64,000 nt of DNA from Panacagrimonas sp. (GCF_020697055.1 NZ_JAJFBP010000007.1:1-64000), one strand, 5' to 3'. Counted from the first letter of the stretch, positions 1-8,098 are shown. Notes: generated by a model not told the origin, from the sequence alone. Program-made: numbers and translations.

Positions 1-482
1 CCGAAACAGAAGCGGCCGCGGCGCGGTGACGTCGACAGCCGGGTCTCGATCGCGGCGAAACCCAGCGCAATCCAGTGGCGCGCCCAGACGTTGCGAGCGG
101 CCTCGTCATGACCCAGCGGACCGCTGATGTACTTAAGCACGCGCAGGTTGTTCAGCGGATGGATGTCGCAGGCGATGGACAGGGCGAGCTGGCGCACCCA
201 GGCACGATCGGCGGCCGAACCGCGCGGCAGCAGCGGCGGATCGGGGAAGCGCTCGTCCAGGTATTCGACGATCGCCAGCGACTGCGCAAGGTGTTCGCCG
301 TCGTGCTCGAGCACCGGGACGAGCCTGGCCGGGTTGGTGTGCGCATAGTCGTCAGACAGCTGCTCGGCGGTGAGCAGGTTCACCGGCACGCTTTCATACG
401 GCAGGTTCTTGAGGTTGAGCGCGATCCGCACGCGGTACGAGGCCGAACTGCGGAAGTACTCGTGGAGCCTGATCGTCGTCAT
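1..482 (-). CDS. maiA: Maleylpyruvate/maleylacetoacetate isomerase (GST zeta type), 3' end cut by window edge
   Basis: This is a glutathione-dependent cis-trans isomerase of ring-cleavage products (maleylpyruvate to fumarylpyruvate, or the acetoacetate analogue). Translating the minus strand from an ATG at 480-482 gives a thioredoxin-fold N-terminus with the zeta-class signature SSASYRVRIALNLK near residues 12-25, then NPARLVPVLEHDG and the glutathione-contact stretch QSLAIVEYLDERFP. The GST C-terminal helical domain follows up to the edge, where about the last quarter is missing. It lies 36 bp downstream of a fumarylpyruvate hydrolase-type gene on the same strand, so the two consecutive enzymes of the lower gentisate (or homogentisate) route are co-transcribed. 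The maleylpyruvate substrate is favoured by that neighbour but is inference. Confidence 0.85.
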   Translation of the reverse strand, partial: MTTIRLHEYFRSSASYRVRIALNLKNLPYESVPVNLLTAEQLSDDYAHTNPARLVPVLEHDGEHLAQSLAIVEYLDERFPDPPLLPRGSAADRAWVRQLALSIACDIHPLNNLRVLKYISGPLGHDEAARNVWARHWIALGFAAIETRLSTSPRRGRFCF

Positions 483-518
483 CGCACAGCGGCCGTGGGC
501 GGAACCGTTGCGCGCACT

Positions 519-1217
519 CTACGACGCGTCGACCCGCACACGGATGTCGGGGAGGCCGTCGATATGCCCGTGCATCAGATCGCCGGGCCGGACCGGACCC
601 ACGCCCTCGGGCGTGCCCGTCATGATCAGGTCGCCTGCCTGCAGCGCCTCGTACCGCGACAGGTAGCTGATCGCCTCTTCCACGCTCCAGATCATCAGGC
701 CGATGTCCGAGCCCTGCTTGCGGGTTTCGTTGACCGCCAGCCAGATCGCGCCGCCGCGCATCACGCCCCTGCCGGCCTCGGGCACGATCGCGCCGATCGG
801 CGCCGAGGCGGTGAAGGCCTTGCCGAATTCCCAGGGCCGACCCTTGTCGCGTGCCGCGAACTGGAGATCGCGCCGCGTCATGTCCAGGCCGACCGCGTGG
901 CCGAACACCAGCGACCCGGCCTGCTCGCGCGCGATGTTTGCGCCCCCCTTGCCGATGGCCACGACCAGTTCGACCTCGTGGTGGAAATTGGAGGTCATCG
1001 GCGGATACGGGAGGGGCGTCTCGTCGCCACTGCAATCGACCACGGCGTTGCGCGGTTTCATGAAGAAGAACGGCGGTTCGCGCTCGTCCTGCCCCATCTC
1101 GCGGGCATGCGCGGCGTAGTTGCGCCCGACGCAGAAGATGCGATTGACGGGGAAGCGCGTCGTGCTGCCGACGATGGCAAGCGTGGGCGTCGGCGCGGGA
1201 TCGAAGGCGTAGGTCAC
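519..1217 (-). CDS. nagK: Fumarylpyruvate hydrolase (FAH family)
   Basis: This 232-residue enzyme of the fumarylacetoacetate hydrolase fold cleaves fumarylpyruvate to fumarate and pyruvate, the last step of the gentisate pathway. The sequence shows the FAH start VNRIFCVGRNYAAHAREMG (residues 24-42), the metal-binding HHEVELVVAIG (E81, E83), GHAVGLDMTRRD (D112) and the closing GDLIMTGTPEGVGP. The single-domain length matches fumarylpyruvate hydrolases rather than two-domain fumarylacetoacetase. I chose the GTG at 1217 because GGAG lies 5 nt upstream; the open frame runs further 5' only as antisense of the next gene's tail. It sits between an acyl-CoA dehydrogenase and the isomerase, all on the minus strand. 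No gentisate dioxygenase lies within the window. Confidence 0.85.
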   Translation of the reverse strand: MTYAFDPAPTPTLAIVGSTTRFPVNRIFCVGRNYAAHAREMGQDEREPPFFFMKPRNAVVDCSGDETPLPYPPMTSNFHHEVELVVAIGKGGANIAREQAGSLVFGHAVGLDMTRRDLQFAARDKGRPWEFGKAFTASAPIGAIVPEAGRGVMRGGAIWLAVNETRKQGSDIGLMIWSVEEAISYLSRYEALQAGDLIMTGTPEGVGPVRPGDLMHGHIDGLPDIRVRVDAS

Positions 1218-1255
1218 GGGAACTCCGGTGCTGCAACGCGATGGCGGCGCAAACG

Positions 1256-2404
1256 TCAGCGCGCCGCGTCGAGCGTCGCCCTGGCGATGATCTCCTTCAT
1301 GATCTCCGAGCTGCCGGCCAGGATGCGATGCACGCGCTCGTCCTGGTAGAGGCGGCAGATCTCGTACTCCTCCATGTAGCCGGCGCCGCCGTGCAGCTGC
1401 ACACCCTCGTCGACCATGCGGCCGTTGATCTCGCTGGTGAGCAGCTTGGCGCGTGCCGCGTCGTCGGCGGTGAGCTTGCCCTCGTTGTGCACCTCCACGC
1501 AGCGATCGACGTAGACCTGCGCCATGTCGATCTCGGCGTCGAGCGCGGCGAGCTTGAAGCGCGTGTTCTGCATCTGGCTGAGCGGCTTGCCGAAAACCTT
1601 TCGCTGGCGCACGAACTCCTGCGTGATCTGCAGCGCCAGCCGCCCGGCGGCGATGTTGCCGCAGGCGGCGATCAGGCGCTCCTCCGCCAATCCCTGCATC
1701 AGCTGGTAGAAGCCCTTGTGCACCTGGCCCAGCACGTTGGCCTTGGGAATCTTCACGTCGCGGAAGAACATCTCGGCCGTGTCCTGGGATTTCAGGCCCA
1801 TTTTCTCCAGATTTCGCCCGCGCTCGAATCCCTCCATGCCGCGTTCGACCAGGAACAAAGTCACGCCGTGCGCGTTGTCCGGATGGGTCTTGGCCGCGAC
1901 GATCACGAGATCGGCATTGAGACCGTTGGAGATGTAGGTCTTGGCGCCGTTGAGCACCCAGTGGTCGCCCTGTTCGACCGCGCGACTCTTCATGCCCGCC
2001 AGGTCGGATCCGGCATCGGGCTCGGTCATCGCGATCGCCAGGATCGTTTCGCCCGAGATCATCCCGGGCAGGAAACGCGCTTTCTGCTCCTCGTTGCCGA
2101 AATGGCTCAGATAAGGCCCGACGAGGCGGCCGTGCAGCGTGAGGAAGAAACCCGGATCCCCGTGAAAGACGTTCTCCTCGATCAGGATCTGGTCGTAGCG
2201 GAAGTCCTTCAGGCCCAGGCCGCCGTAGGCCTCGTCGGCCCACATGCACAGGTAACCCTGATCTCCGGCCTTCCGGTAGGCGCTGCGATCCACGATGCGC
2301 GCCTTGCGCCACGCCTCGCTGTGCGGCCGGATCTGCTGCTGGAAGAAGCGGCGCGCCTGGTCGCGGAACAGTTCCATCTCGGGCTCGAGCGGTTTGCGCT
2401 GCAT
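1256..2404 (-). CDS. Acyl-CoA dehydrogenase, long-chain (LCAD) type
   Basis: This 382-residue FAD flavoenzyme introduces the alpha,beta double bond of acyl-CoA thioesters and passes electrons to ETF. Visible family signatures are AMTEPDAGSDLAGMKS (FAD/substrate loop near residue 125), NGAKTYISNG, RKVFGKPLSQMQNTRF and the C-terminal LHGGAGYMEEYEICRLYQD. The C-terminal LAGSSEIMKEIIAR lacks the Glu used by medium-chain enzymes. The candidate base is in LAEERLIAA, as in LCAD, which supports the LCAD-type call. The ATG at 2404 has GAGGAG upstream. The gene lies 38 bp before the fumarylpyruvate hydrolase gene and is probably co-transcribed; its substrate is unknown. A divergent AraC-type regulator (itself broken) starts 60 bp away. 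Confidence 0.9.
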   Translation of the reverse strand: MQRKPLEPEMELFRDQARRFFQQQIRPHSEAWRKARIVDRSAYRKAGDQGYLCMWADEAYGGLGLKDFRYDQILIEENVFHGDPGFFLTLHGRLVGPYLSHFGNEEQKARFLPGMISGETILAIAMTEPDAGSDLAGMKSRAVEQGDHWVLNGAKTYISNGLNADLVIVAAKTHPDNAHGVTLFLVERGMEGFERGRNLEKMGLKSQDTAEMFFRDVKIPKANVLGQVHKGFYQLMQGLAEERLIAACGNIAAGRLALQITQEFVRQRKVFGKPLSQMQNTRFKLAALDAEIDMAQVYVDRCVEVHNEGKLTADDAARAKLLTSEINGRMVDEGVQLHGGAGYMEEYEICRLYQDERVHRILAGSSEIMKEIIARATLDAAR

Positions 2405-2464
2405 GAAGGTCTCTCCTCGATCGGTGAATGGAATAATGCCGCCCTGCCTGCAATCCCTGTCGCC

Positions 2465-3487
2465 ATGTCCCAGGACGAGATCCGGCGCAACGTCGTGAGC
2501 GCCAGCCTGCTGACGCGCTTCGCGGTCGAGCGCGGCGCGGATCGGGACGCGGTACTCCGGAATACCGGCCTGGTTGCCGCGGCGCTCGCCGACCCGACGA
2601 TGGAGATCCGTCCGGCGCAGTAACTGACGCTGGTACGCAACATCCTCGATGTCCTGCGCCATCCGCCAGGCCTGGGACTCGACGCGGGGCTGCGCTATCA
2701 CCTGTCGACGTACGGCATCTGGGGCTTTGCGCTGCTCACGAGCCCGAGTCTGCGCGCGGTGGCCGAAGTGGTGGAACGATATCTCTCCCTGAGCTACGCC
2801 TTCGTGCGGTTCCAGCCGCGGCTGCGCGCCGATGGCGTGCAGATCGTGCTCGACGACAGCGGCATCGAGCCTGACGTGCGCCAGTTTCTGCTCGAGCGCG
2901 ACTTCGCGGCGTGGGCCAACGCGATGCGCGAGATGCAGGCGGGCGCCTTGATCCTTCGCGACGTGAGCTTCCGGTTCGCACGGCCGGCGTATGCGGCGCG
3001 CTTCACCGAGCTGTGCGGGCTCGAGCCGCGCTTCGGCGCCGCCGAGAACCGGGTGACGCTGGATCCGTCGCTGATGGACCAGCCGCTGCCGCAGGCCGAT
3101 CCGGTGATGGCGCGCATGTGCCTGGAGCAGTGCCGGCATCTGCTGGGGCGGCGCCAGTCGCGCGGGGGTTATGCGGGACGTGTGCGCGATCGCCTGTTCC
3201 AGAGCGCCGGCGGCATGCCGGGCCTGGAGGCGGTGGCCGAGGAGCTGCACCTGTCGGCGCGCAGCCTGCGACGTCACCTGGAGACCGAAGGCACCACGTT
3301 CCGCGCGCTGTGCGACGAGGTACTGGAGACGCTGGCCGAGGAACTGCTCACCACCGCGAGCATGAAGATCGACGAGGTCGCGGCGCGCCTGGGCTATGCC
3401 GAATCGGCGAGCTTCATCCACGCCTTCAAGCGCTGGAAGGGCGTATCGCCCAACGCGTTCCGCGAACAACATCGATCCAGGACGTAA
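2465..3487 (+). pseudogene. AraC-family regulator with internal stop codon
   Basis: One continuous frame from the ATG at 2465 to the TAA at 3487 encodes a full-length (about 340 aa) AraC regulator of the kind with an N-terminal arabinose-binding-like domain and a C-terminal double helix-turn-helix. It is interrupted by a TAA at 2621-2623 after residue 52. Homology continues in frame on both sides: GLDAGLRYHLSTYGIWGFALL follows the stop, and LRRHLETEGTTFRALCDEV and VAARLGYAESASFIHAFKRW form the DNA-binding region. A single base change from CAA or GAA would restore the gene. It is divergent from the acyl-CoA dehydrogenase it may once have controlled. A restart downstream (for example near 2759) would lack part of the sensor domain. 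A sequencing error cannot be excluded. Confidence 0.75.
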
Positions 3488-3504
3488 CCCGGGCGCAGCC
3501 CGGG
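3488..3504 (+). terminator. Short perfect GC hairpin after the AraC reading frame
   Basis: CCCGGGC and GCCCGGG form a 7-bp stem around a 3-nt loop immediately after the AraC stop codon. No T-run follows. It lies 10 bp before the end of the convergent cytochrome fragment, so it may end transcription from either side. A weaker relative occurs after the acyl-CoA synthetase gene near 11802-11814. Confidence 0.35.
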
Positions 3505-3513
3505 ACCCGCCCG

Positions 3514-3722
3514 TCACAGCGTTTTCAGGTACTCGATCAACGCCCGTCGCTCATCGTCGGTCAGCACCGAGGTGAACGCGTGGCCGGTGTTGGCCTGGCT
3601 GTACATCTCGGTGTTGTAGATCTTGCGCGTCTCGATCTGCTCGTTGGTCAGCAGCGGCAGGTTCGCCAGGTTCCAGACCAGCCCGCCGTTGGCGTAGACC
3701 AGGCTCAGCACGTCCTGGACCC
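3514..3722 (-). pseudogene. C-terminal fragment of a c-type cytochrome / di-haem peroxidase-like protein
   Basis: The minus strand carries about 69 residues of clear coding character ending in DDERRALIEYLKTL and a stop at 3514. That is the usual ending of di-haem cytochrome c proteins of the CCP/MauG/RoxA superfamily. Preceding it are VQDVLSLVYANGGLVWNLAN and a NTGHAF segment matching the usual spacing to the C-terminus. No CxxCH motif and no N-terminus remain. Upstream of about 3722 the frame runs only through antisense of an apbE body. The remnant abuts an apbE remnant of opposite orientation at the same point, which looks like a deletion scar between two formerly divergent genes. The exact subfamily cannot be told from this tail. 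Confidence 0.6.
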
Positions 3723-4520
3723 GCGGTGCGCCGCCGCGCGCGCGGCGATCGATCGGCTGGAGCAGCGCTACACGCGCTACAAGCCCGACAGCCTCACGTC
3801 GCGCATCAACGCCGCGGCCGGATCCGGCGAGCGCATCCGGGTGGACGACGAAACCGCCGGCCTGCTCGACTACGCGGCTCAGGCGCATGTCCAGAGCGGC
3901 GGTCGGTTCGATATCACGTCTGGCGTACTTCGCCGCGCCTGGGACTTTCGGTCGGGTCGGTTGCCGTCGATGGAGGAGATCGAGGCCTTGCTGGCGCTGG
4001 TGGGATGGTCGCAAGTGCGATGGGAACGGCCGTGGGTCTCGTTGCCACGGACCGGGATGGAGCTGGACTTCGGCGGATTCGTGAAGGAGTACGCCGCGGA
4101 TGCCGCGGCCCAGGTCTGCCGCGAGCACCGGATCGAACATGGCCTGGTCGAGCTCGGGGGCGACATCCGCGTGATCGGACCGCATCCCGATGGCACCCCG
4201 TGGCGCGTGGGCGTGCGGCATCCGCGCGATCCGTCGCGCCCGCTCGCGGCGGTGGATCTGCTGTCGGGCGCCATCGCCAGTAGCGGCGACTACGAACGCT
4301 TCATGATCGTCGACGGTCGGCGCTACGCGCACATCCTGGACGCGCGCACCGGCTGGCCGGTCGAGGACTCGCGGCGGTGTCGGTGGTCGCGCCGAGCTGC
4401 CTGGTCGCCGGCACGGCGAGCACGATCGCGATGCTGCACGGCGTGGAGGGGACGCGATGGCTGCAGGAGTTGGGCCTGCGGCACATCGCGGTCACGCCCT
4501 CGGAAGCCGATTCGGCGTGA
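3723..4520 (+). pseudogene. apbE: FAD:protein FMN transferase (ApbE) remnant, 5'-truncated and frameshifted
   Basis: ApbE attaches FMN to periplasmic flavoproteins. Recognisable segments are RLEQRYTRYKPDSLTSRINA, SGGRFDITSGVLRRAW, MELDFGGFVKEYAADAA, HGLVELGGDIRVIG and the metal-site region GAIASSGDYERF...HILDARTGWPV. The N-terminal signal region and first strands are absent. The homology begins only where the opposing cytochrome fragment ends. After GWPVE at about 4364 the frame shifts by one base. The remaining C-terminus (LAAVSVVAPSCLVAGTAST, ending at 4520) is read in the next frame, as expected from a 1-bp deletion. Two independent lesions make a functional product very unlikely. Confidence 0.8.
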
Positions 4521-4568
4521 TGCAGGCTTTCACCGATGCGCCGCATCGGGGTAGGCTTTGCGCTCTGC

Positions 4569-4642
4569 GCGGGTGTAGTTCAATGGTAGAACTTCAGCTT
4601 CCCAAGCTGATAGCGTGGGTTCGATTCCCATCACCCGCTCCA
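4569..4642 (+). tRNA. tRNA-Gly (anticodon CCC), CCA encoded
   Basis: A complete cloverleaf can be drawn: acceptor GCGGGTG/CACCCGC, D arm GTTC-AATGGTA-GAAC, anticodon stem TCAGC/GCTGA around TTCCCAA (anticodon CCC), a short variable loop TAGC and T arm GTGGG-TTCGATT-CCCAT. The discriminator T is followed by an encoded CCA at 4640-4642. It matches the familiar proteobacterial glyU-type tRNA. It stands alone between the apbE remnant and a hypothetical gene. tRNA 3' ends are common integration targets, and a copy of this one's 3' end lies about 100 bp downstream. Confidence 0.97.
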
Positions 4643-4723
4643 AATCCCGAGAGTGTGGCGCGGGGAATCTCACCCACGAGCCTGGGAAGTTCGCTGCGCT
4701 CATGCCGATCCCTGGCGGATCGG

Positions 4724-4744
4724 TCGATTTCCATCACCGCTCCA
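4724..4744 (+). repeat. Degenerate copy of the tRNA-Gly 3' end
   Basis: The 21 bases from TCGATT to CTCCA match the last 22 bases of the tRNA (4621-4642) with one substitution and one missing C. The copies are about 103 bp apart in direct orientation. Between them, 4662-4692 read on the minus strand resembles a shrunken middle of the same tRNA (GAACTT, CCCAGGCT, CGTGGGT, GATTCCC). Such a 3'-end duplication can be an attachment-site scar or a decayed tandem tRNA. No integrase gene is present here. Confidence 0.55.
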
Positions 4745-4772
4745 CTTCTTCTCTGATCTCCAACTGACGCGC

Positions 4773-5348
4773 ATGGGTCGACCGTTCGAGTCGAAGCCTG
4801 CTCGCAAGCGCGGTGAAATCGCGCGGCCCGGCGCGGCGCGCATCCTGCCGTTGAGGTTGATGTCGCAGGTGCCCGTGATCCGACGTTTGACGCGACCCGA
4901 ACCGGCGCCGCCTCCGGCCCGGCGACTCTCGCCGCGGCGCGTCCTTCAGCTGCTGCGTCGTCGTCCGTCGAAGCAGGACGCGCGACCGCCGCCATTCGCG
5001 ATTCCATTCGTCTCCCCGATGATCCGCGGCGTGCGGCGCCCGATCGAGCGCACGGCGGCGGTGGTCAAGGCCGCGCGCGACGTGCGCAAACCGCGCACAC
5101 GCTGGGAGCGATTGCGCGAAGCGGCCCGCCTGGCGATCGAGGATCCGGTCAGCGCCGCGAAGTGGGAACGCCTGATGGGCCTGGGCGTGGGCCTCGTCGC
5201 CGGGAAGAAGCTAAGCCCGAAGCGCAAGAAGGCCGGGTCGAACGACAAGAAGCGGCTGCGCCGCAGCCTGCGCGATCGGCTGCAGCAGCTGCAGTCGGTG
5301 CTCAACGATCACGCGGGGCCACGCGGACGCCATCGTCGCGCGACCTGA
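4773..5348 (+). CDS. Hypothetical basic protein
   Basis: I do not recognise a family. From the ATG at 4773 the frame encodes 191 residues, very rich in Arg, Lys and Pro. It has a proline-rich, probably disordered first half (PEPAPPPARRLSPRR), then a helical stretch with RWERLREAARLAIEDPVSAAKWERLMGLGVGLVAGKK. The tail is highly basic (KRKKAGSNDKKRLRRSLRDRLQQLQ). There is no signal peptide. A nucleic-acid-binding or ribosome-associated role is compatible with the charge but unproven. The frame is open further 5' to 4653, which would run into the tRNA-derived repeats, so I prefer the internal ATG. It ends just before a hairpin that serves the convergent lipoprotein gene. Confidence 0.5.
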   Translation: MGRPFESKPARKRGEIARPGAARILPLRLMSQVPVIRRLTRPEPAPPPARRLSPRRVLQLLRRRPSKQDARPPPFAIPFVSPMIRGVRRPIERTAAVVKAARDVRKPRTRWERLREAARLAIEDPVSAAKWERLMGLGVGLVAGKKLSPKRKKAGSNDKKRLRRSLRDRLQQLQSVLNDHAGPRGRHRRAT

Positions 5349-5352
5349 AACG

Positions 5353-5384
5353 AAAAAGCGGGTGCGCCTTGCGACGCACCCGCT
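5353..5384 (-). terminator. Rho-independent terminator of the glycine-zipper lipoprotein gene
   Basis: On the minus strand a perfect 10-bp stem (AGCGGGTGCG with its complement) with an 8-nt loop is followed by TTTTTC, 27 bp after the stop of the convergent lipoprotein gene. On the plus strand no T-run follows, so it is directional. Confidence 0.8.
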
Positions 5385-5410
5385 CGATCACGCGTTGACG
5401 CTGCGGCGTT

Positions 5411-5989
5411 TCAGCGCGCCTGGATCGTGTTGCCGACCACGCGCACCCTCATGCCCGCGCTGATGCCCGCCGGATCGGGCACGTTCACGGTCTGCACGCT
5501 GCCGTTCTCCATGTTCACCGCGATGGCGTAGTACGTGGTCGAACGCGCACGCTTCTCGACCTCGTGGCCCGCGACACCGCCGAGCACCGCGCCACCGGCC
5601 GTGGCCACGTCCTTGCCGCGACCGCCACCGAACTGGTGACCAATGACGCCGCCGGCGATCGCACCGATCACCGCGCCGGCGCCGCTGCCCGAGCCCTTCT
5701 CCTTGACCGGCGTCACCGAGGCCACGACGCCGCACTCGTTGCAGACCGGCGGCGGAGCCGGCGGTTCGGGCTCTGCGACCGGGCGCGGCTTCGGACGCGG
5801 CTTGGGCGCCGGAGCCGGTTCGGACTCGGCCACTTCTTCCTTGGCTTCCTCGGCGGCCTTCTCGGCCTGCTGCTCGGTGGCCTCCGCTGCAGCCTCTTCC
5901 TCGGTCTTGGGCTCGTCCGAAGGCGGCGCGCAGCCGCCGAGGCCGAGCATCAGAGCGAAGCTGGCGGTGATGATGGTCTTGCGCAACAT
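5411..5989 (-). CDS. Glycine-zipper 2TM-domain lipoprotein
   Basis: This 192-residue outer-membrane-type lipoprotein has the lipobox LGLGGC (Cys20). A long acidic Glu/Ala-rich helix (residues 28-60) comes next, then a Pro/Lys linker (PAPAPKPRPKPRPVAEPEPP). A Cys pair CNEC leads into a glycine-zipper 2TM (SlyB/17-kDa antigen-like) domain: GAGAVIGAIAGGVIGHQFGG and TAGGAVLGGVAGHEVEKR. It ends in a small beta domain. Relatives stabilise the outer membrane. The linker probably spans the periplasm, which is inference from composition. The gene is monocistronic, with its own terminator, and is divergent from nothing close by. Confidence 0.85.
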   Translation of the reverse strand: MLRKTIITASFALMLGLGGCAPPSDEPKTEEEAAAEATEQQAEKAAEEAKEEVAESEPAPAPKPRPKPRPVAEPEPPAPPPVCNECGVVASVTPVKEKGSGSGAGAVIGAIAGGVIGHQFGGGRGKDVATAGGAVLGGVAGHEVEKRARSTTYYAIAVNMENGSVQTVNVPDPAGISAGMRVRVVGNTIQAR

Positions 5990-6101
5990 GGTGAACTCCC
6001 TGTGATGTGACGATGCGTCCGCGAAAGCCTCACGCGGCGCTTGGAAAAGCAGGTTTCGACGGCGGCATCTTGGGCTGCGCGACTGAATCGCGGCTGAGCC
6101 G

Positions 6102-7004
6102 CTAAGCGGCTGAATTCACGCGTTCCAATCCGTCGATGAACGGCAGAAAGGCGTCGGCGACGGCCCGCGGTGCCTCGACCTGCGGATAGTGACCGATCCC
6201 CGGGAGGCTGACGATGTCCGGTCGCGGCACGAGTTGCCGATACCGCTCGACCATGTGCGCGCCCGAGACCGGATCCTCCGGCCCGTTGATCACGCGCAGC
6301 GGCACGCGCGTCTGCTGCAGTGCCGTGACCCAGCGGTCGCGATGACGGCGCCGATCGAGGATGTAGCGGATCAGCCGGTGTGGAATCAGATGCCCGCCGT
6401 TTTCCACCGTCAGGCGCCAGAACCCGCTGGCGTGTTCGGGGCTCAGCGGCGTCTGCGGACCGAACACGGCGCCCAGGCTGCGGGTGAACCGCTGCTCGTT
6501 GATGAGCTTCGCGATCAGCGGCCCGATCGGTCCGAGCAGCAGCTTCTGCACGAGGCGCGCGCGATGCGTCTCCGGAAACAGGCCGCCGTTGAGCAGCGTG
6601 ACCGATTGCAACTCGAGCGAACGCGGTTCGGGCCGCTCCAGGTGTCGCGCGAGCAATTCCTGCGCGACGCTGACGCCGTAGTCGTGGACCAGCAGATGCG
6701 TGCGGCCCACGCCGAGCTGTGCCAGCAGCGATTCGTGCAGCGTCGCCTGGTCGACCAGGTCGTAGTCGTAGTCGGCGGGCTTGGCGGAGAACCCGAACCC
6801 GATCATGTCCACGGCGATCAAGCGACCGAATCGCGGTGCGATCAGCGGCCAGATGTCGGTCCAGTCCCAGCTCGACGTGGGAAAGCCGTGCACCAGCAGC
6901 AGCGTCGGGCCGGACCCGCGTTGCTCGTCGACGTAGAAGATCGGATGTCCGCGATGCTCGAACCACTGTCCGCGGCGTCGCCATTGCTCCAGTTCCATCA
7001 CCAT
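6102..7004 (-). CDS. Alpha/beta hydrolase with Asp nucleophile (MEST / haloalkane dehalogenase / epoxide hydrolase-like)
   Basis: This 300-residue alpha/beta-hydrolase has the oxyanion loop LLLVHGFPTSSWDWTD (about residues 34-49) and the strand AVDMIGFGFS. The nucleophile elbow is LLVHDYGVSVAQEL, where Asp replaces the Ser of ordinary esterases. An acidic GPEDPVSGAHMV stretch and the catalytic His in LPGIGHYPQVEAP complete the triad. Asp nucleophiles are typical of haloalkane dehalogenases, epoxide hydrolases and the MEST group; the GFPTSSWDW loop is closest to MEST. The substrate is unknown. It is divergent from the thioredoxin-like gene at 7124. Confidence 0.8.
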   Translation of the reverse strand: MVMELEQWRRRGQWFEHRGHPIFYVDEQRGSGPTLLLVHGFPTSSWDWTDIWPLIAPRFGRLIAVDMIGFGFSAKPADYDYDLVDQATLHESLLAQLGVGRTHLLVHDYGVSVAQELLARHLERPEPRSLELQSVTLLNGGLFPETHRARLVQKLLLGPIGPLIAKLINEQRFTRSLGAVFGPQTPLSPEHASGFWRLTVENGGHLIPHRLIRYILDRRRHRDRWVTALQQTRVPLRVINGPEDPVSGAHMVERYRQLVPRPDIVSLPGIGHYPQVEAPRAVADAFLPFIDGLERVNSAA

Positions 7005-7123
7005 GCTGCGCTTCCCCCGGCGCCGCGACCCGCGTGTCCAGGTGCAAGAATGGTCCGTCCCCCCGATGACTGTCCATTCGCGCGAGCGGTTCGGTGATGG
7101 ACGATCGCTTCCTGGAGATCGAG

Positions 7124-7687
7124 ATGGCCAAGACCCCTTCCACCATGCTGCCGCTGGACACGACCGCGCCCGATTTCGTGCTCCCCGACAGCGTCAGCGG
7201 ACGCCGTGTCGCGCTGGCGGATGTTCGCGGCGCGCAAGGCACGCTGGTGATGTTCATCTGCAACCACTGTCCCTACGTGAAGCACGTCAACGTCGAACTG
7301 GTGCGCGTGGCGCGCCACTGCGCCGACCGCGGCATCGGCGTCGTGGCGATCTCCTCCAACGACGTAACGAACTATCCGGACGACGCGCCGGACCGGATGC
7401 GGGACGTCGCCCGGGAGCAGGGCTATCCGTTCCCCTATCTCTACGACGAGACCCAGGACGTGGCGCGTGCCTACGACGCGGCCTGCACGCCCGATTTCTT
7501 CCTGTTCGACGCACGCGATCGGCTGGTCTATCGCGGCCGGCTCGACGCCTCGACGCCGGGCAACGGCCGCTCGCCGGACGGTGCGGATCTGCGTGCGGCG
7601 CTCGAGGCGCTGCTGGCGGGCGCAGCGCCGATCGCGAGCCAGCAGCCGAGCATCGGCTGCAACATCAAATGGAAGCGCGCGGCCTGA
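7124..7687 (+). CDS. Thioredoxin-fold redoxin with CNHCPYVKH site
   Basis: This 187-residue cytoplasmic AhpC/TSA-type protein contains APDFVLPDSVSGRRVAL, then FICNHCPYVKHVNVE. That CNHCPYV site is the hallmark of a widespread thioredoxin-like family. A cis-Pro segment (ACTPDFFLFD) and the C-terminal IGCNIKWK follow; these features place it in the family usually annotated as thioredoxin family protein or peroxiredoxin-like. I chose the ATG at 7124 because GGAG lies 6 nt upstream; an in-frame ATG at 7094 has no such site. The function is probably thiol-dependent reduction, with partner unknown. Confidence 0.85.
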   Translation: MAKTPSTMLPLDTTAPDFVLPDSVSGRRVALADVRGAQGTLVMFICNHCPYVKHVNVELVRVARHCADRGIGVVAISSNDVTNYPDDAPDRMRDVAREQGYPFPYLYDETQDVARAYDAACTPDFFLFDARDRLVYRGRLDASTPGNGRSPDGADLRAALEALLAGAAPIASQQPSIGCNIKWKRAA

Positions 7688-7754
7688 GCGGGCCGGCCTG
7701 GCACGAAGGTCGCACGCGAGAGGGCGTCACCTATTCCATCGTCAAATCCCCGCC

Positions 7755-7919
7755 ATGTTCTGGAAGCGTCCTCCGATCCGTCCCATGCGACTGCTCAGCG
7801 TCGCGTTGCTAGTGATTACGGCCATCATCTCGATCGTTCCGGAGTCCCCGACGCCTTGGCCGGGTGCGCTTTCGAGCCAACGGGTGGCGCTCGGCGACGT
7901 TCTCGGGCTCGGCCCCTGA
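7755..7919 (+). CDS. Possible small membrane protein
   Basis: A 54-codon frame begins with ATG at 7755 (alternative ATG at 7785). It encodes a positively charged start (MFWKRPPIRPMR) and one hydrophobic helix (LLSVALLVITAIISIV), then a short exported tail rich in Pro and Ser. I recognise no family. There is no strong ribosome-binding site. The topology is plausible, but coding status is uncertain because it lies in an otherwise non-coding gap. Confidence 0.3.
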   Translation: MFWKRPPIRPMRLLSVALLVITAIISIVPESPTPWPGALSSQRVALGDVLGLGP

Positions 7920-8098
7920 GCCGTCGCGGAGCTCGAGTGACGCGAAGCGTGTCCAATTCTTGTCCAAGCTGGACCGCCCGTGTCAGTGGTTCGAGGTCGG
8001 CTGAAAAATGCGAGATATCGGTCTAAATAGTCTAAAAATCAACGCTCTTGTGCAGTGCAATAGATAACTCGTTCGTCGCCCCCTAAACTGGCGCCCTC
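7920..8098 (+). promoter_or_regulatory. AT-richer leader of the M61 peptidase gene
   Basis: This stretch is visibly poorer in G+C than its surroundings. It includes a tandem GTCTAAA motif (GGTCTAAATAGTCTAAAAATC near 8021-8040) and a second AT-rich patch at about 8060-8070 (AATAGATAACT) some 30 bp before the GTG start. I cannot fix a -35/-10 pair with confidence. No Shine-Dalgarno precedes the GTG, so a leaderless or short-leader transcript is possible. Confidence 0.3.
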
